NCBI RefSeq assembly: GCF_016698665.1
Contig: NZ_CP068046.1
Location: 2,914,001-2,978,000, forward strand
Reading direction: 5' to 3'
DNA: 64,000 nt
DNA from: Devosia rhizoryzae
Lineage (GTDB): Bacteria > Pseudomonadota > Alphaproteobacteria > Rhizobiales > Devosiaceae
Shown: positions 1-10,861 of the stretch, piece by piece
Layout: the number at the start of each line of letters is the position of its first letter
How positions within the stretch are numbered: position 1 is the stretch's first letter
Made by a program: the position numbers and the translations under genes
Notes under the pieces: model-generated
The model's input: only the letters and a program-made list of their open reading frames with translations
Database searches by the model: none
What the model was told of the DNA's origin: nothing

Positions 1-1
1 C

Positions 2-2431
<2,430 letters not shown>

Positions 2432-2454
2432 GCACTACGTCGTTCAGCTATTGC

Positions 2455-2485
2455 AGCCAGTCCGTTCCGGCGGGCTGGCTTTTTC
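2455..2485 (+). terminator. Rho-independent terminator of gyrB
   Basis: AGCCAGTCCG (2455-2464) pairs with CGGGCTGGCT (2471-2480) in a 10-bp stem with one G-U pair, followed by TTTT. It begins 23 bases after the gyrB stop. Confidence 0.85.
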
Positions 2486-2536
2486 GTGTCCCCTGCACGA
2501 CATACCTAGAGCTGATATCAACGAGCGAGGCACGCC

Positions 2537-3559
2537 ATGAAGAAGATCGGCTTTTTGAGCTTTGGACACTGGAGCCCCTCGCCCCAGTCCGGCACGCGTT
2601 CTGCCGGTGATGCATTGCTGCAATCGATCGACCTTGCGGTAGCCGCCGAGGAACTGGGTGCCGATGGCGCCTATTTCCGCGTGCACCACTTTGCCCGCCA
2701 GCTTGCCTCGCCGTTCCCACTCCTGGCTGCCGCAGGCGCCAAGACCAAGACCATCGAGCTCGGCACGGCGGTCATCGACATGCGCTACGAAAACCCGCTC
2801 TACATGGCCGAAGACGCCGGCGCCGCCGACCTGATCGCCGGTGGCCGCCTGCAGCTGGGCATTTCCCGCGGCTCTCCGGAACAGGTGATCGACGGCTGGC
2901 GCTATTTCGGTTTTGCCCCTGAAGAGGGCAAGACCGACCAGGACATGGCGCGCCAACATGCCGAAGTGTTCCTTGAAGTCATTAAGGGCAATGGCTTTGC
3001 CCAGCCCAATCCGCGCCCCATGTTCCCCAACCCGCCCGGCATGCTGCGGCTCGAGCCCCATGCCCCGGGCCTTCGCGACCGCATCTGGTGGGGCGCTGCG
3101 AGCGACGCCACGGCCATCTGGGCTGCCAAGATGGGCATGCACCTGCAGTCCTCGACACTCAAATTCGATGAATCAGGCAAGCCGTTTCACATCCAGCAGG
3201 CTGAACAGATCCGGGCCTATCGCGCCGCCTGGAAGGACGCCGGCCACGCCCACGAACCGCGCGTTTCGGTCAGCCGCTCGATCTTCGCGCTCGTTTCCGA
3301 CGAGGACCGGATGTATTTCGGCTCCGGCCGCCCGGAAGAAGATCAATTCGGCTATATCGAGCCGGAAAAGCGCGCCGTCTTCGGCCGCGGCTACACCGCC
3401 GAGCCGGACAAGCTCATCGAAGAGCTGCGCAAGGACGAAGCCATCGCCGAAGCCGACACGCTCCTGCTGACCGTCCCCAACCAGCTGGGCGTCGACTACA
3501 ACGCCCATGTCATCGAAAATATTTTGACACTCGTGGCACCGGCGCTCGGCTGGCGGTAG
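2537..3559 (+). CDS. LLM-class flavin-dependent oxidoreductase (luciferase-like)
   Basis: 340-residue member of the bacterial luciferase-like monooxygenase superfamily, which uses reduced flavin (FMN or F420) as cosubstrate. Seen in the protein: an N-terminal first barrel strand (MKKIGFLSFGHW), the family segment TIELGTAVIDMRYENPLYMAED and the glycine-rich GGRLQLGISRGSPEQ that lies near the flavin phosphate in homologues. The ATG start is preceded by a purine-rich GAGCGAGG element. It stands alone between the gyrB terminator and a palindromic repeat, so context gives no substrate. The fold assignment is firm; the reaction cannot be named from sequence. Confidence 0.85.
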   Translation: MKKIGFLSFGHWSPSPQSGTRSAGDALLQSIDLAVAAEELGADGAYFRVHHFARQLASPFPLLAAAGAKTKTIELGTAVIDMRYENPLYMAEDAGAADLIAGGRLQLGISRGSPEQVIDGWRYFGFAPEEGKTDQDMARQHAEVFLEVIKGNGFAQPNPRPMFPNPPGMLRLEPHAPGLRDRIWWGAASDATAIWAAKMGMHLQSSTLKFDESGKPFHIQQAEQIRAYRAAWKDAGHAHEPRVSVSRSIFALVSDEDRMYFGSGRPEEDQFGYIEPEKRAVFGRGYTAEPDKLIEELRKDEAIAEADTLLLTVPNQLGVDYNAHVIENILTLVAPALGWR

Positions 3560-3579
3560 CGAAACCAATACCAACAGTA

Positions 3580-3701
3580 GCCCTCATCCTGAGGTGCGCA
3601 GCGTAGCGAAGCCTCGAAGGGCGAGGGCGTGGCACGACCCCTGGCTTGCCCACCCTCGTGGTTCGAGGCTGCGCTGTCGCTCCGCACCTCACCATGAGGG
3701 T
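3580..3701. repeat. Intergenic inverted repeat, CCTCATCCTGAG/CTCACCATGAGG family
   Basis: The left arm begins CCCTCATCCTGAGGTGCGC and runs on through a second block containing AAGCCTCGAAGG. The right arm contains CCTCGTGGTTCGAGGCT and ends CACCTCACCATGAGGG. The arms are imperfect reverse complements around a short centre. It fills the gap between two convergent genes. A related copy lies at 40685-40763. Confidence 0.8.
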
Positions 3702-3708
3702 TCACGCA

Positions 3709-4227
3709 CTACTGCGGAAGCTTAAACCCCGATCCCCCGCACCCATTCGCCTGCCAATACCGATCAACCGGGGTAAAGCCGCCCGTCGCCAAAAACTCCA
3801 CGCGCGCCGCAAAGGCCATGGCCCGGCACTCGTTCGGGCCGGCGACCACATGCACCATCTCGTGCAGAATAGTCAGCGTGCGAAGCCCGGACGTGCCGCT
3901 GTTCAAGAATTGCGGGCAGAGGCTGAGGGTAATGGCGCCGTTTTGCGGCGGCGACGTCACAAAGGCGGCAAAGCGCGCGCAGTCGCCGCCGTCGCCGCTA
4001 CGCCGGACATCGACGGCAAGGCTTTGCCCCCAGTGCCGCGACGTGAAGCTGCCCAAGGTCAGTGCGTCCCGGTAAGCGGACACATCGACGCCGAATTCGT
4101 CGGCAGCCATTTGCGGGGACGCAGCAGCAAGATAGGACGCGGCAGCGTTAAGCGCGTCATCAATGACGTCCGCACGAGCCGGTGTCAGGGAGAGCAGGGA
4201 AACAACGAGGATCAAGACAAAGCGCAT
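3709..4227 (-). CDS. Secreted protein with HExxH metallopeptidase motif
   Basis: 172-residue protein of unknown family. The start was placed at the ATG giving MRFVLILVVSLLSLTPARA, a clear Sec signal peptide with an A-R-A cleavage motif; a longer frame upstream adds a non-signal extension. The mature part contains LHEMVHVVAG with H122, E123 and H126, the zincin signature, and several Cys that could form disulfides in the periplasm. The downstream sequence does not show a third ligand that would assign it to a named peptidase clan. I therefore call it a putative exported metallopeptidase; activity is inference from the motif only. It is transcribed divergently from the PBP gene. Confidence 0.65.
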   Translation of the reverse strand: MRFVLILVVSLLSLTPARADVIDDALNAAASYLAAASPQMAADEFGVDVSAYRDALTLGSFTSRHWGQSLAVDVRRSGDGGDCARFAAFVTSPPQNGAITLSLCPQFLNSGTSGLRTLTILHEMVHVVAGPNECRAMAFAARVEFLATGGFTPVDRYWQANGCGGSGFKLPQ

Positions 4228-4452
4228 GGCTCTTCTTGGCTTTGCAATTGCGACCCCAGCAAGGCGCCAGACCCTCTGTTGCAGGGCGGTCACAACCGCC
4301 TCAGTGCCGCAAAACCCCTCATAAACCGGCCACAATCATCCCGGAGAAGCGTCCCATGAGCTGCTGGATGCGGCGGGAGATGCGACAGCTGAACTGGCGC
4401 GACACAGTCCCCGAGCAAAAGCCATCTGTTTGCCTCAGGGGCGAACAGGATT

Positions 4453-7188
4453 ATGAAGCAGCGTGCCCCGTTTTTCGACAGGTTTGCCCCAATGGATTTC
4501 CGCATTTCGGCCGATGACCGCGTAGGTAGACCAGCCGCCCGCCAGGCCAAGCCGCAGACGCGTGCTAAGGCCAAGGGTGAACGCGTCGAGCCGACCATCG
4601 GTTCGTCGGCTATGGGTCATTCGGTCGGTTTTTCGGTCGATGACCGCGTCAGCACCGGCGGCAAGGGTGGCGGCGGGGGCAAGCCGCCCAAGGGCAAGGG
4701 AAGGCCACCGCGCCGCGGCCGGGCTGAAACGGCGCGTCCGCGCAAGAAGAAGCGCGGCGGCGGTTTCCTTATGGGTGTGCTCTGGTGGGGCTTTGTTGCC
4801 TGCCTTTGGGGCGGCCTCGCCGTGATCGGCGTCATCGTTTACTACGGCGCGCAGCTTCCGGCTTCCAACACCTGGGCCATTCCCGAGCGTCCGCCCAATA
4901 TCCGCATTCTCGCCGCTGACGGCAGCCTCCTCTCCAATCGCGGACAGACCGGCGGCGAAGCCGTGACCTTCCGCGAGCTGCCGCACTTCGTGCCGGCCGC
5001 CTTTATCGCCTCGGAAGACCGGCGCTTCATGAGCCATTTCGGCGTCGACCCGATCGGCCTTCTGGCGGTTGCCGTGGAATCGGTTCAGGCGCGTGAAGTG
5101 ACGCGCGGCGCCTCGACGCTGACGCAGCAGGTTGCCAAGAACCTCTTCCTCACCCCCGACCAGACCCTGGGCCGCAAGGTGCAGGAAGCCATTCTTGCCG
5201 TCTGGCTCGAGCAGAATTTCACCAAGGAAGAGATCCTCGAACTCTACATGAACCGCGTTTATTTCGGTTCGGGCGCCACCGGCATCGAAGCGGCGGCGCA
5301 GACCTATTTCGGCGTTTCCGCGCGCAACCTGTCGCTAGGCCAGGCCGCCATGCTGGTCGGCATCCTGCCCGCGCCCTCGGCCTACAATCCCAAGGCCAAT
5401 CCGGAGCGCGCCAAGGAGCGCCAGCGCCTCGTGCTCAATGCTATGGCGCAGGAAGGCTATATCACCCGCGAAGAAGCCGACGCCGCCCGCATCGATCCCG
5501 ATCAGGAAGTGCGCACCGTCATCGCTGGCTCGGAATCCTACGTGGCCGACTGGGTCGAGTCGCTAATGACCTCCTATATCGGGGAAATCGGCTCGGACGT
5601 GATCGTCCAGACCACGATCGACTACAAGCTGCAAAAGGACGCCGAGTTCATTGTCCGCGAAGCGGTCGCCACCGAAGGCCCCAAGCGCGGCTTTACCCAG
5701 GGCGCGCTCGTTTCCATGGACGTCAATGGCACGGTGCGTGCCATGGTTGGCGGTGTCGATTACCAGGCCAGCCAGTATAACCGCGCCGTCACTGCCAAGC
5801 GCCAGCCGGGCTCGACCTTCAAGCCCTTCGTCTACATGGCCGCCATGGAAAAGGGCTATACGCCCGATACCCTGGCCGAGGACGCGCAGTTCGAATACAA
5901 TGGCTGGAGCCCGCGCAATGCCAATGGCAAATATGCCGGCACAGTGACGCTGCGCCAGGGCCTGGCCTATTCGCTCAATACCATTGCCGGGCGTCTTGCC
6001 ATCGACGTCACCCCGGAAAAGGTGATCGAAGTGGCCATGCGCATGGGCATTTCCTCTTCGCTGACGCCGGTTCCGTCGATCGCGCTCGGCACGCAGGAAG
6101 TGAATCTCCTCGAGCTCACCTCCGCCTATGCGCCTTTCGCCAATGGCGGCATGGGGGTCATTCCCAATGTCATCACCAAGATCAGCGATGTCGAAGGCAA
6201 GGTGCTCTACGAAAGCTCCGATGCCGGCCCCGGCCGCGTCATCGATCCCAACATCCTTGCCGAAATGAACGACATGCTTGAGACCGCCGTCGAAGTCGGT
6301 ACCGGCAAGGGCGCCCGCATCGGCGCCTGGGAAATGGGCGGCAAGACCGGCACGTCGCAGGAATCGCGCGACGCCCTTTTCGTCGGCTATACCTCGGCCA
6401 TGGTCACCGGCGTCTGGCTCGGCAATGACGATAACAAGGGCACTTCGCTTTCGGGCGGCAACGTCCCCGCGGCGATCTGGTCGGACTTCATGACCAAGGC
6501 CCTGGCCGGTCGCGAACCGACGCCGATCCCTGGTGGGTCCTATTCCGGCCAGCTCGTGGCCCAGCAGATGGTCGACCCGGCAACGGGCCTGCCCATCATC
6601 GACCCCGCCACCGGTCAGCCGCAGGTGCAATATGTCGATGGCGGTACCGGCCAGCCGGTGCAGACGCAGGTCGATCCGGCCACCGGCCAGGTCGTGGCCA
6701 TCGATCCGGCTACGGGTCTCCCCATGCAGGGCATGCAGCCGCTGCAGAGTGCCGCCGCACCGGTGCAGACCCAGCAGATCGACCCGGCCACCGGGCTGCC
6801 GATCCAGCAGATCGATCCCGCCACCGGCCTGCCGGTCCAGCAGATCGATCCGCAGACCGGCATGCCGCTCGATACGTCTGGTCAGACGCAGCAGGTGACC
6901 TATGATGCCAACGGCCAGGCCATCGATCCGGTCACCGGCTTCCCGCTGCAGGCGCCGACCACGGCAACGCCGATCGACCCAGATACCGGCCTGCCGATGA
7001 CGCTGGTCACCGATCCGGCGACCGGCCAGCAGGTCTGGGTGCCGAGCGCGCCAGCGCAGCAGGGCTTCCAACAGGCCCAGCCACAGCAGTTCGCGCCGCC
7101 CGCCGAGGTGCAACAACAGCAGCCGCAGGTGGTCTACGACGCGCCGCAACAGCAACGCACGCTGATGGACATGATCTTCGGCAACTAA
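4453..7188 (+). CDS. Class A penicillin-binding protein (PBP1A family)
   Basis: Bifunctional peptidoglycan synthase, 911 residues, anchored in the inner membrane with its catalytic domains in the periplasm. Order: a basic Gly/Lys/Arg-rich cytoplasmic tail (about 1-100), one transmembrane helix (about 103-128), a GT51 glycosyltransferase domain with SEDRRF (E188) and RGASTLTQQ, and a transpeptidase domain with STFK (S454 nucleophile, K457), SLN and KTGTS (K631). The unusual part is the last ~200 residues: eleven DPxTG-type units with Gln-rich spacers, then a poly-Gln stretch and the hydrophobic end LMDMIFG. The first ATG has AGGA just upstream; an ATG 13 codons later is an alternative. A terminator follows directly, so it is probably monocistronic. 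Confidence 0.93.
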   Translation: MKQRAPFFDRFAPMDFRISADDRVGRPAARQAKPQTRAKAKGERVEPTIGSSAMGHSVGFSVDDRVSTGGKGGGGGKPPKGKGRPPRRGRAETARPRKKKRGGGFLMGVLWWGFVACLWGGLAVIGVIVYYGAQLPASNTWAIPERPPNIRILAADGSLLSNRGQTGGEAVTFRELPHFVPAAFIASEDRRFMSHFGVDPIGLLAVAVESVQAREVTRGASTLTQQVAKNLFLTPDQTLGRKVQEAILAVWLEQNFTKEEILELYMNRVYFGSGATGIEAAAQTYFGVSARNLSLGQAAMLVGILPAPSAYNPKANPERAKERQRLVLNAMAQEGYITREEADAARIDPDQEVRTVIAGSESYVADWVESLMTSYIGEIGSDVIVQTTIDYKLQKDAEFIVREAVATEGPKRGFTQGALVSMDVNGTVRAMVGGVDYQASQYNRAVTAKRQPGSTFKPFVYMAAMEKGYTPDTLAEDAQFEYNGWSPRNANGKYAGTVTLRQGLAYSLNTIAGRLAIDVTPEKVIEVAMRMGISSSLTPVPSIALGTQEVNLLELTSAYAPFANGGMGVIPNVITKISDVEGKVLYESSDAGPGRVIDPNILAEMNDMLETAVEVGTGKGARIGAWEMGGKTGTSQESRDALFVGYTSAMVTGVWLGNDDNKGTSLSGGNVPAAIWSDFMTKALAGREPTPIPGGSYSGQLVAQQMVDPATGLPIIDPATGQPQVQYVDGGTGQPVQTQVDPATGQVVAIDPATGLPMQGMQPLQSAAAPVQTQQIDPATGLPIQQIDPATGLPVQQIDPQTGMPLDTSGQTQQVTYDANGQAIDPVTGFPLQAPTTATPIDPDTGLPMTLVTDPATGQQVWVPSAPAQQGFQQAQPQQFAPPAEVQQQQPQVVYDAPQQQRTLMDMIFGN

Positions 7189-7193
7189 AGCAT

Positions 7194-7220
7194 AGCCCCG
7201 GACACCGTTCCGGGGCTTTT
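7194..7220 (+). terminator. Rho-independent terminator of the PBP gene
   Basis: AGCCCCGG (7194-7201) and CCGGGGCT (7210-7217) form a perfect 8-bp stem with an 8-nt loop, followed by TTT. It begins 6 bases after the PBP stop. Confidence 0.85.
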
Positions 7221-7224
7221 CGTT

Positions 7225-7962
7225 TCAACCGTCGCTGCCGGGCGCCTGCCAGCTCATCAGCTCGCGTCCATGCGCCTTGAGCCAGGCCCGGCCGCCTTCC
7301 ATGTCCGGCAGGGTCCGGGTGACCGTCGCCCAGAAGGCGGCCGAGTGGTTCATCTCGACGAGATGGGCCACTTCATGCGCCGCCACATAATCAAGCACAT
7401 GCGGCGGCGCGAGGATCAGCCGCCAATTGTAATTGATGTTGCCGGTCGACGAGCACGATCCCCAGCGGCTTGACTGGCTGCGCAGCCGCACCTGCCTCAC
7501 TTCGACACCCAGCCGGTCGGCATGGATCTGGCTTTGCCGCACGAGGTCGTCCAGCGCTTGACGCTTCAGCCAGTCGTAAAGCCGCCGCGGCTGGTGTTCG
7601 GATGCGCCGGGCACGAGGATCTCGCCATCGACCACTTCCACCCGCCCACGCAAGGCGCCGGTGGACACGACTTGATGCGGCACGCCGCGCAGTGGCAGCT
7701 CGACCCCCGCCCCCAGCCGCTGCGCCCCGGCCGTCCGCGGCAGCCGCGCTGCCAGCCAATGACTGTGACGCTGGAGAAACGCCTCGGCATCGGCCCAGCG
7801 CGCCCTTTCCGGAATGGTCAGCAACGGCCCGGTGGCGGGAATGGACAGCCGAAAGCTCTTGGCGCGCTTGCTGGTGCGCACGGCTACGGCGGTCGAAACC
7901 CCATCGAGGTCGAGATGCGTCACCGAAGGCGGCGCGCTGCGCTGGCGGAGAAAGGAGAACAT
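7225..7962 (-). CDS. YgjP/DUF45-family metal-dependent hydrolase
   Basis: 245-residue protein of the YgjP-like (DUF45, WLM-related) metallopeptidase family. Seen: RWGSCSSTGNINYNWRLILAP followed by the zinc site H196-E197-x-x-H200 and a further His at 206 in NHSAAFW. This is the typical C-terminal arrangement of the family. The start was chosen at the ATG giving MFSFLRQR; the longer open frame would read through the palindromic repeat upstream and is low-complexity Pro/Arg sequence. Physiological substrates of these proteins are not known. It is convergent with the PBP gene and tandem with the DUF2852 gene, separated from it by a terminator and a repeat. Confidence 0.85.
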   Translation of the reverse strand: MFSFLRQRSAPPSVTHLDLDGVSTAVAVRTSKRAKSFRLSIPATGPLLTIPERARWADAEAFLQRHSHWLAARLPRTAGAQRLGAGVELPLRGVPHQVVSTGALRGRVEVVDGEILVPGASEHQPRRLYDWLKRQALDDLVRQSQIHADRLGVEVRQVRLRSQSSRWGSCSSTGNINYNWRLILAPPHVLDYVAAHEVAHLVEMNHSAAFWATVTRTLPDMEGGRAWLKAHGRELMSWQAPGSDG

Positions 7963-8037
7963 TGGCGACCGAAGAATCGTAGACGCAGAGTGTAACCCAG
8001 GCGAGATAACCTGTGGGTGTAGAGTTTGCGGCATTGG

Positions 8038-8148
8038 CCCCCACCCCGCCTCCCCCGGAAGACGGGGGAGGAGCCGCATCGAGTTCCGATCCAACCAACG
8101 CGCACCGGCCGAACTCCTCCCCCGCCCTACGGGGGAGGGGGGTGGGGG
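8038..8148. repeat. G+C-rich inverted repeat, CCCCACCC/GGGGGAGG family, copy 1
   Basis: The left arm starts CCCCACCCCGCCTCCCCC and contains its own short hairpin (CCTCCCCC...GGGGGAGG). The right arm is CTCCTCCCCCGCCCTACGGG continuing into GGGGGTGGGGG. About 35-nt arms flank a ~40-nt unique centre. It lies between two tandem minus-strand genes. Confidence 0.85.
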
Positions 8149-8162
8149 TCGCTCGGTACACC

Positions 8163-8188
8163 AAAAAAAAGCGCCCCTTGCGGGGCGC
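8163..8188 (-). terminator. Rho-independent terminator of the DUF2852 gene
   Basis: On the minus strand, GCGCCCC-GCAA-GGGGCGC is followed by eight T (A8163-8170 on plus). This 7-bp stem sits 43 bases past the DUF2852 stop and marks the end of that transcript. Confidence 0.9.
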
Positions 8189-8230
8189 CAGTCGTTGTCA
8201 GGAAAGGAGGTCGTCTGAGGCCAACGGGGC

Positions 8231-8692
8231 TTAGCCGTTGTTGTTGCCCCAGTTATCCTGTGAGGTGTTGCTGTCGCCATAGCCCTGGCGATTGCCGCGG
8301 CGGTCGTTCATGAAGCGGTCGAATTCTTCGCGATCCTTAGCCTTGTTGAGGTTGGCCATGTATTCGTGGAAGGCGTCGATCTCGGCGTCGAGGCGGGCGC
8401 GTTCTTCTTCGAGGCGCTTGAGCTGTTCGGCGCGATATTCGTCAAAGGCGGCATTGCCCGAAGAGGTGGCAAAGTTCGGGCGGCCAAAGCCGGTATTCTT
8501 GGTATTGCTGCGCACGAAAGAGCATCCCTTGTTCCAGTAGCGTTGAGCCTGCTCGGCAGAGCCGCCGAACTTTTCACCCCAAAGGATGTAGCCGAGCACC
8601 GCGAGGCCCAAAGGCCAGAAGACGATGAAGCCGATAACCATGAGGGTAATGGTCAGGGGAGACCATTGCGGTTTAATCAGTGCAGTGTTCAT
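8231..8692 (-). CDS. DUF2852 domain membrane protein
   Basis: 153-residue protein. The start was set at the ATG giving MNTALIKPQWSP, which matches the usual beginning of DUF2852 proteins; the longer frame lacks family similarity. It has one strongly hydrophobic segment (about residues 14-36, containing FWPLGLAVLGYILWG), then a soluble part with a Glu/Arg-rich predicted coiled coil (about 80-120) and an Asn/Gly/Gln-rich tail ending DNWGNNNG. It is probably a single-pass inner-membrane protein. Function is not known for this family, which is common in Rhizobiales. It is divergent from regB and ends in its own terminator. Confidence 0.8.
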   Translation of the reverse strand: MNTALIKPQWSPLTITLMVIGFIVFWPLGLAVLGYILWGEKFGGSAEQAQRYWNKGCSFVRSNTKNTGFGRPNFATSSGNAAFDEYRAEQLKRLEEERARLDAEIDAFHEYMANLNKAKDREEFDRFMNDRRGNRQGYGDSNTSQDNWGNNNG

Positions 8693-8821
8693 ATCGTTCA
8701 AACTCCCAGTCACGATGGTCCTAACGTGGTCCCGCAAGAGTCGGGATCAAGAATGTGCCTGTCGTTTTTTTGAACTTGAATTTTTGGCCGCGCGTCCCAT
8801 GCGCCGCCTTGTGAGCCCCCG

Positions 8822-10144
8822 ATGACCGAGCAAACCGCCATATCCGCACTGTTCCCGACCGGCTGGCGGCCGATGCGGCTCCAAACCCTGGTCGTGCTGC
8901 GCTGGCTGGCCGTCGCGGGGCAAACCATCGGCGTCCTGTTCGTCACCTGGGGCTTGGGCTTCCCGCTGCCGCTCCTGCCCTGCCTCACCCTGATCGGGCT
9001 GTCCGCCGCGCTCAATATCGGCCTCGTCCTGCGCTATGGCGCTCATTTCCGCCTATCGTCGCGCGTCGCGGCGCTGCAGCTGGTGTTCGACCTATGCCAG
9101 CTCGGCGGCCTTCTGGCGCTGACCGGTGGCCTCGAAAACCCCTTCGCCCTTTTGCTCCTGGCGCCGGTTTCGGTTTCGGCCACCACCCTGCCCTCGCGCC
9201 AGACCTGGGTCATCGCCGGCGTCGCCGCCGTGATCGCCACCATTATTTCCGTCGTGCACCTGCCCCTGCCCTGGGACCCGGTGCAGACCATCACCTTCAA
9301 CCGCATTTATGTGATCGGCATCTGGGTCTCGATCATCTGCGGCGTGGTCTTTGTGTCCGCCTACACCAATCGCGTCGCCCATGATGCGCGCCAGATCGCC
9401 GATGCGCTGGCCGCCACCGAGCTGGCCCTTTCCCGCCGCGAACAATTGTCGGCGCTCGATGGCCTCGCCGCCGCCGCAGCTCACGAACTGGGAACGCCGC
9501 TCTCCACCATTGCCCTCGCCGCCAAGGAAATGCGCGCCGAAGTGGAAAGCGGCAGCCAGCTCGCCGAAGATGTCGAGCTCATCATCGCGCAGTCGGCGCG
9601 CTGCCGGGCGATCCTTGCCAAGCTGCGCAACCTCGGCAGCGAACCGGCCGATCTTTTCGCCCAGGCGCCGCTCACCGACATCCTCGACGAGGTCGCTGCT
9701 CCCCATGAAGGGCGCGGCAAGGTCATCCTCTTTTATTCCGAAAACGCCACCGGACCCGACCCAATCTTTCCGCGCAGCGTCGGGCTGCTTTACGGGCTCG
9801 GCAATCTCATCGAGAACGCCAGCGACTACGCCCGGCAAACAGTCCGCATCGAAAGTGCCTGGGACCTGGCCTCGATCACCGTGCGCATCACCGATGACGG
9901 TCCCGGCTTTGCCCCAGAGCTGATCGCCCGGCTGGGCGAGCCTTATCTCACCAGCCGGCCACGCGATCCTTCCGGGAGCGATGCGCATCAGCCGGGAGGT
10001 CTCGGCCTCGGCATCTTCATTGCCAAGACCCTGCTCGAGCGCACCGGTGCACGCCTCACCTTCGACAATGCAGAAGGCGCTCATCATGCCCGGGTGAGTA
10101 TTCGCTGGCAGCGCCAAGATTTGACGGATCGTTCACCCAGCTGA
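8822..10144 (+). CDS. regB: RegB/ActS/PrrB-type redox sensor histidine kinase
   Basis: 440-residue membrane kinase of the global redox system that tunes respiration, carbon and nitrogen pathways in alphaproteobacteria. The N-terminal ~170 residues are six transmembrane helices; GGLENPF (G102-F108) is the conserved quinone-interaction loop of RegB. The H box is AHELGTPLST with phospho-acceptor H221. C261 in SARCRAIL sits where the redox-active Cys of Rhodobacter RegB (Cys265) is expected; that equivalence is inference from spacing. N, G1 and G2 boxes follow (NLIENASDYA, DDGPGF, GGLGLGIF). regA begins 30 bases downstream, so the pair is likely cotranscribed. Confidence 0.93.
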   Translation: MTEQTAISALFPTGWRPMRLQTLVVLRWLAVAGQTIGVLFVTWGLGFPLPLLPCLTLIGLSAALNIGLVLRYGAHFRLSSRVAALQLVFDLCQLGGLLALTGGLENPFALLLLAPVSVSATTLPSRQTWVIAGVAAVIATIISVVHLPLPWDPVQTITFNRIYVIGIWVSIICGVVFVSAYTNRVAHDARQIADALAATELALSRREQLSALDGLAAAAAHELGTPLSTIALAAKEMRAEVESGSQLAEDVELIIAQSARCRAILAKLRNLGSEPADLFAQAPLTDILDEVAAPHEGRGKVILFYSENATGPDPIFPRSVGLLYGLGNLIENASDYARQTVRIESAWDLASITVRITDDGPGFAPELIARLGEPYLTSRPRDPSGSDAHQPGGLGLGIFIAKTLLERTGARLTFDNAEGAHHARVSIRWQRQDLTDRSPS

Positions 10145-10173
10145 GTTTTGACGAAAGGCCCCGGAGCGCCTAT

Positions 10174-10734
10174 GTGAGAGGCATGGAAACGATCGAACAA
10201 CTTTTGGCAGGCGATCCGAGCCTTCTGCTCGTCGACGACGACGCCGCCTTCCTCCAGCGCCTCGAGCGCGCCATGGCCCGCCGTGGCTTTGACGTGCGCA
10301 TCGCCGGCAGCGTCGCCGATGGCCTCGCCGCCGTCGCGGAAAAGCCTCCCGCCTTCGCCGTGGTCGACCTCCGCCTCGAGGATGGCAATGGTCTCGACGT
10401 GGTGTCGGCCCTCCACCAAAAGCGCCCGGACGCGCGCGCCGTGGTGCTGACGGGTTATGGCAATATTGCCACCGCCGTCACGGCGGTGAAGCTCGGCGCC
10501 ATGGATTATCTCAGCAAGCCCGCTGACGCCGACGACGTCATCAACGCCCTCCTCGCCACCGGCGAAGACAAGCCCGAGCCGCCCGAAAACCCGATGTCGG
10601 CCGACCGGGTGCGCTGGGAACACATCCAGCGCGTCTATGAACTGTGCGACCGCAACGTCTCGGAAACCGCCCGGCGGTTGAACATGCACCGGCGGACGCT
10701 GCAGCGAATCCTGGCCAAGCGGGCTCCGCGATAA
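10174..10734 (+). CDS. regA: RegA/ActR/PrrA-type response regulator
   Basis: 186-residue partner of RegB. The receiver domain has the acidic pocket LVDDD, phospho-acceptor D65 in VVDLRL, and the conserved LTGYGN and KPAD (Lys) motifs. A Pro-rich linker (about 133-143, PEPPENP) precedes a Fis-type HTH, VSETARRLNMHRRTLQRIL, the hallmark of RegA. The start is ambiguous by three codons: GTG at 10174 has GGAG seven bases upstream, while ATG at 10183 has GAGAGG only one base away. I chose the GTG. A palindromic repeat directly follows and may end the transcript. Confidence 0.93.
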   Translation: MRGMETIEQLLAGDPSLLLVDDDAAFLQRLERAMARRGFDVRIAGSVADGLAAVAEKPPAFAVVDLRLEDGNGLDVVSALHQKRPDARAVVLTGYGNIATAVTAVKLGAMDYLSKPADADDVINALLATGEDKPEPPENPMSADRVRWEHIQRVYELCDRNVSETARRLNMHRRTLQRILAKRAPR

Positions 10735-10745
10735 GGGCACCGGCA

Positions 10746-10860
10746 CCCCCACCCCACCTCCCCTTAAGAAGGGGGGAGGGGCTTCATCGAGTTAGCCCCC
10801 GACCGTGCCACAGGCACGATGGTACTCCTCCCCCGCCCTACGGAGGAGGCCGGGTGGGGG
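10746..10860. repeat. G+C-rich inverted repeat, CCCCACCC/GGGGGAGG family, copy 2
   Basis: The left arm CCCCCACCCCACCTCCCC has an internal AAG-centred hairpin; the right arm is CTCCTCCCCCGCCCTACGG ending GGGTGGGGG. It occupies the whole gap between convergent regA and the DUF1428 gene, and its end abuts the DUF1428 stop, so it could act as a two-way terminator. Confidence 0.85.
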
Positions 10861-10861
10861 T

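Noticed and set aside
6541..7050. Tandem DNA repeat as a minisatellite or CRISPR-like array
   Set aside because: The units are in frame within the PBP gene and encode DPATG motifs; they vary in length and spacing.
5563..7155. A 530-codon open frame opposite the PBP gene
   Set aside because: His/Arg/Gly/Asp-rich shadow of the coding strand, including the DPATG repeats in reverse; no start signal and no recognisable domain.
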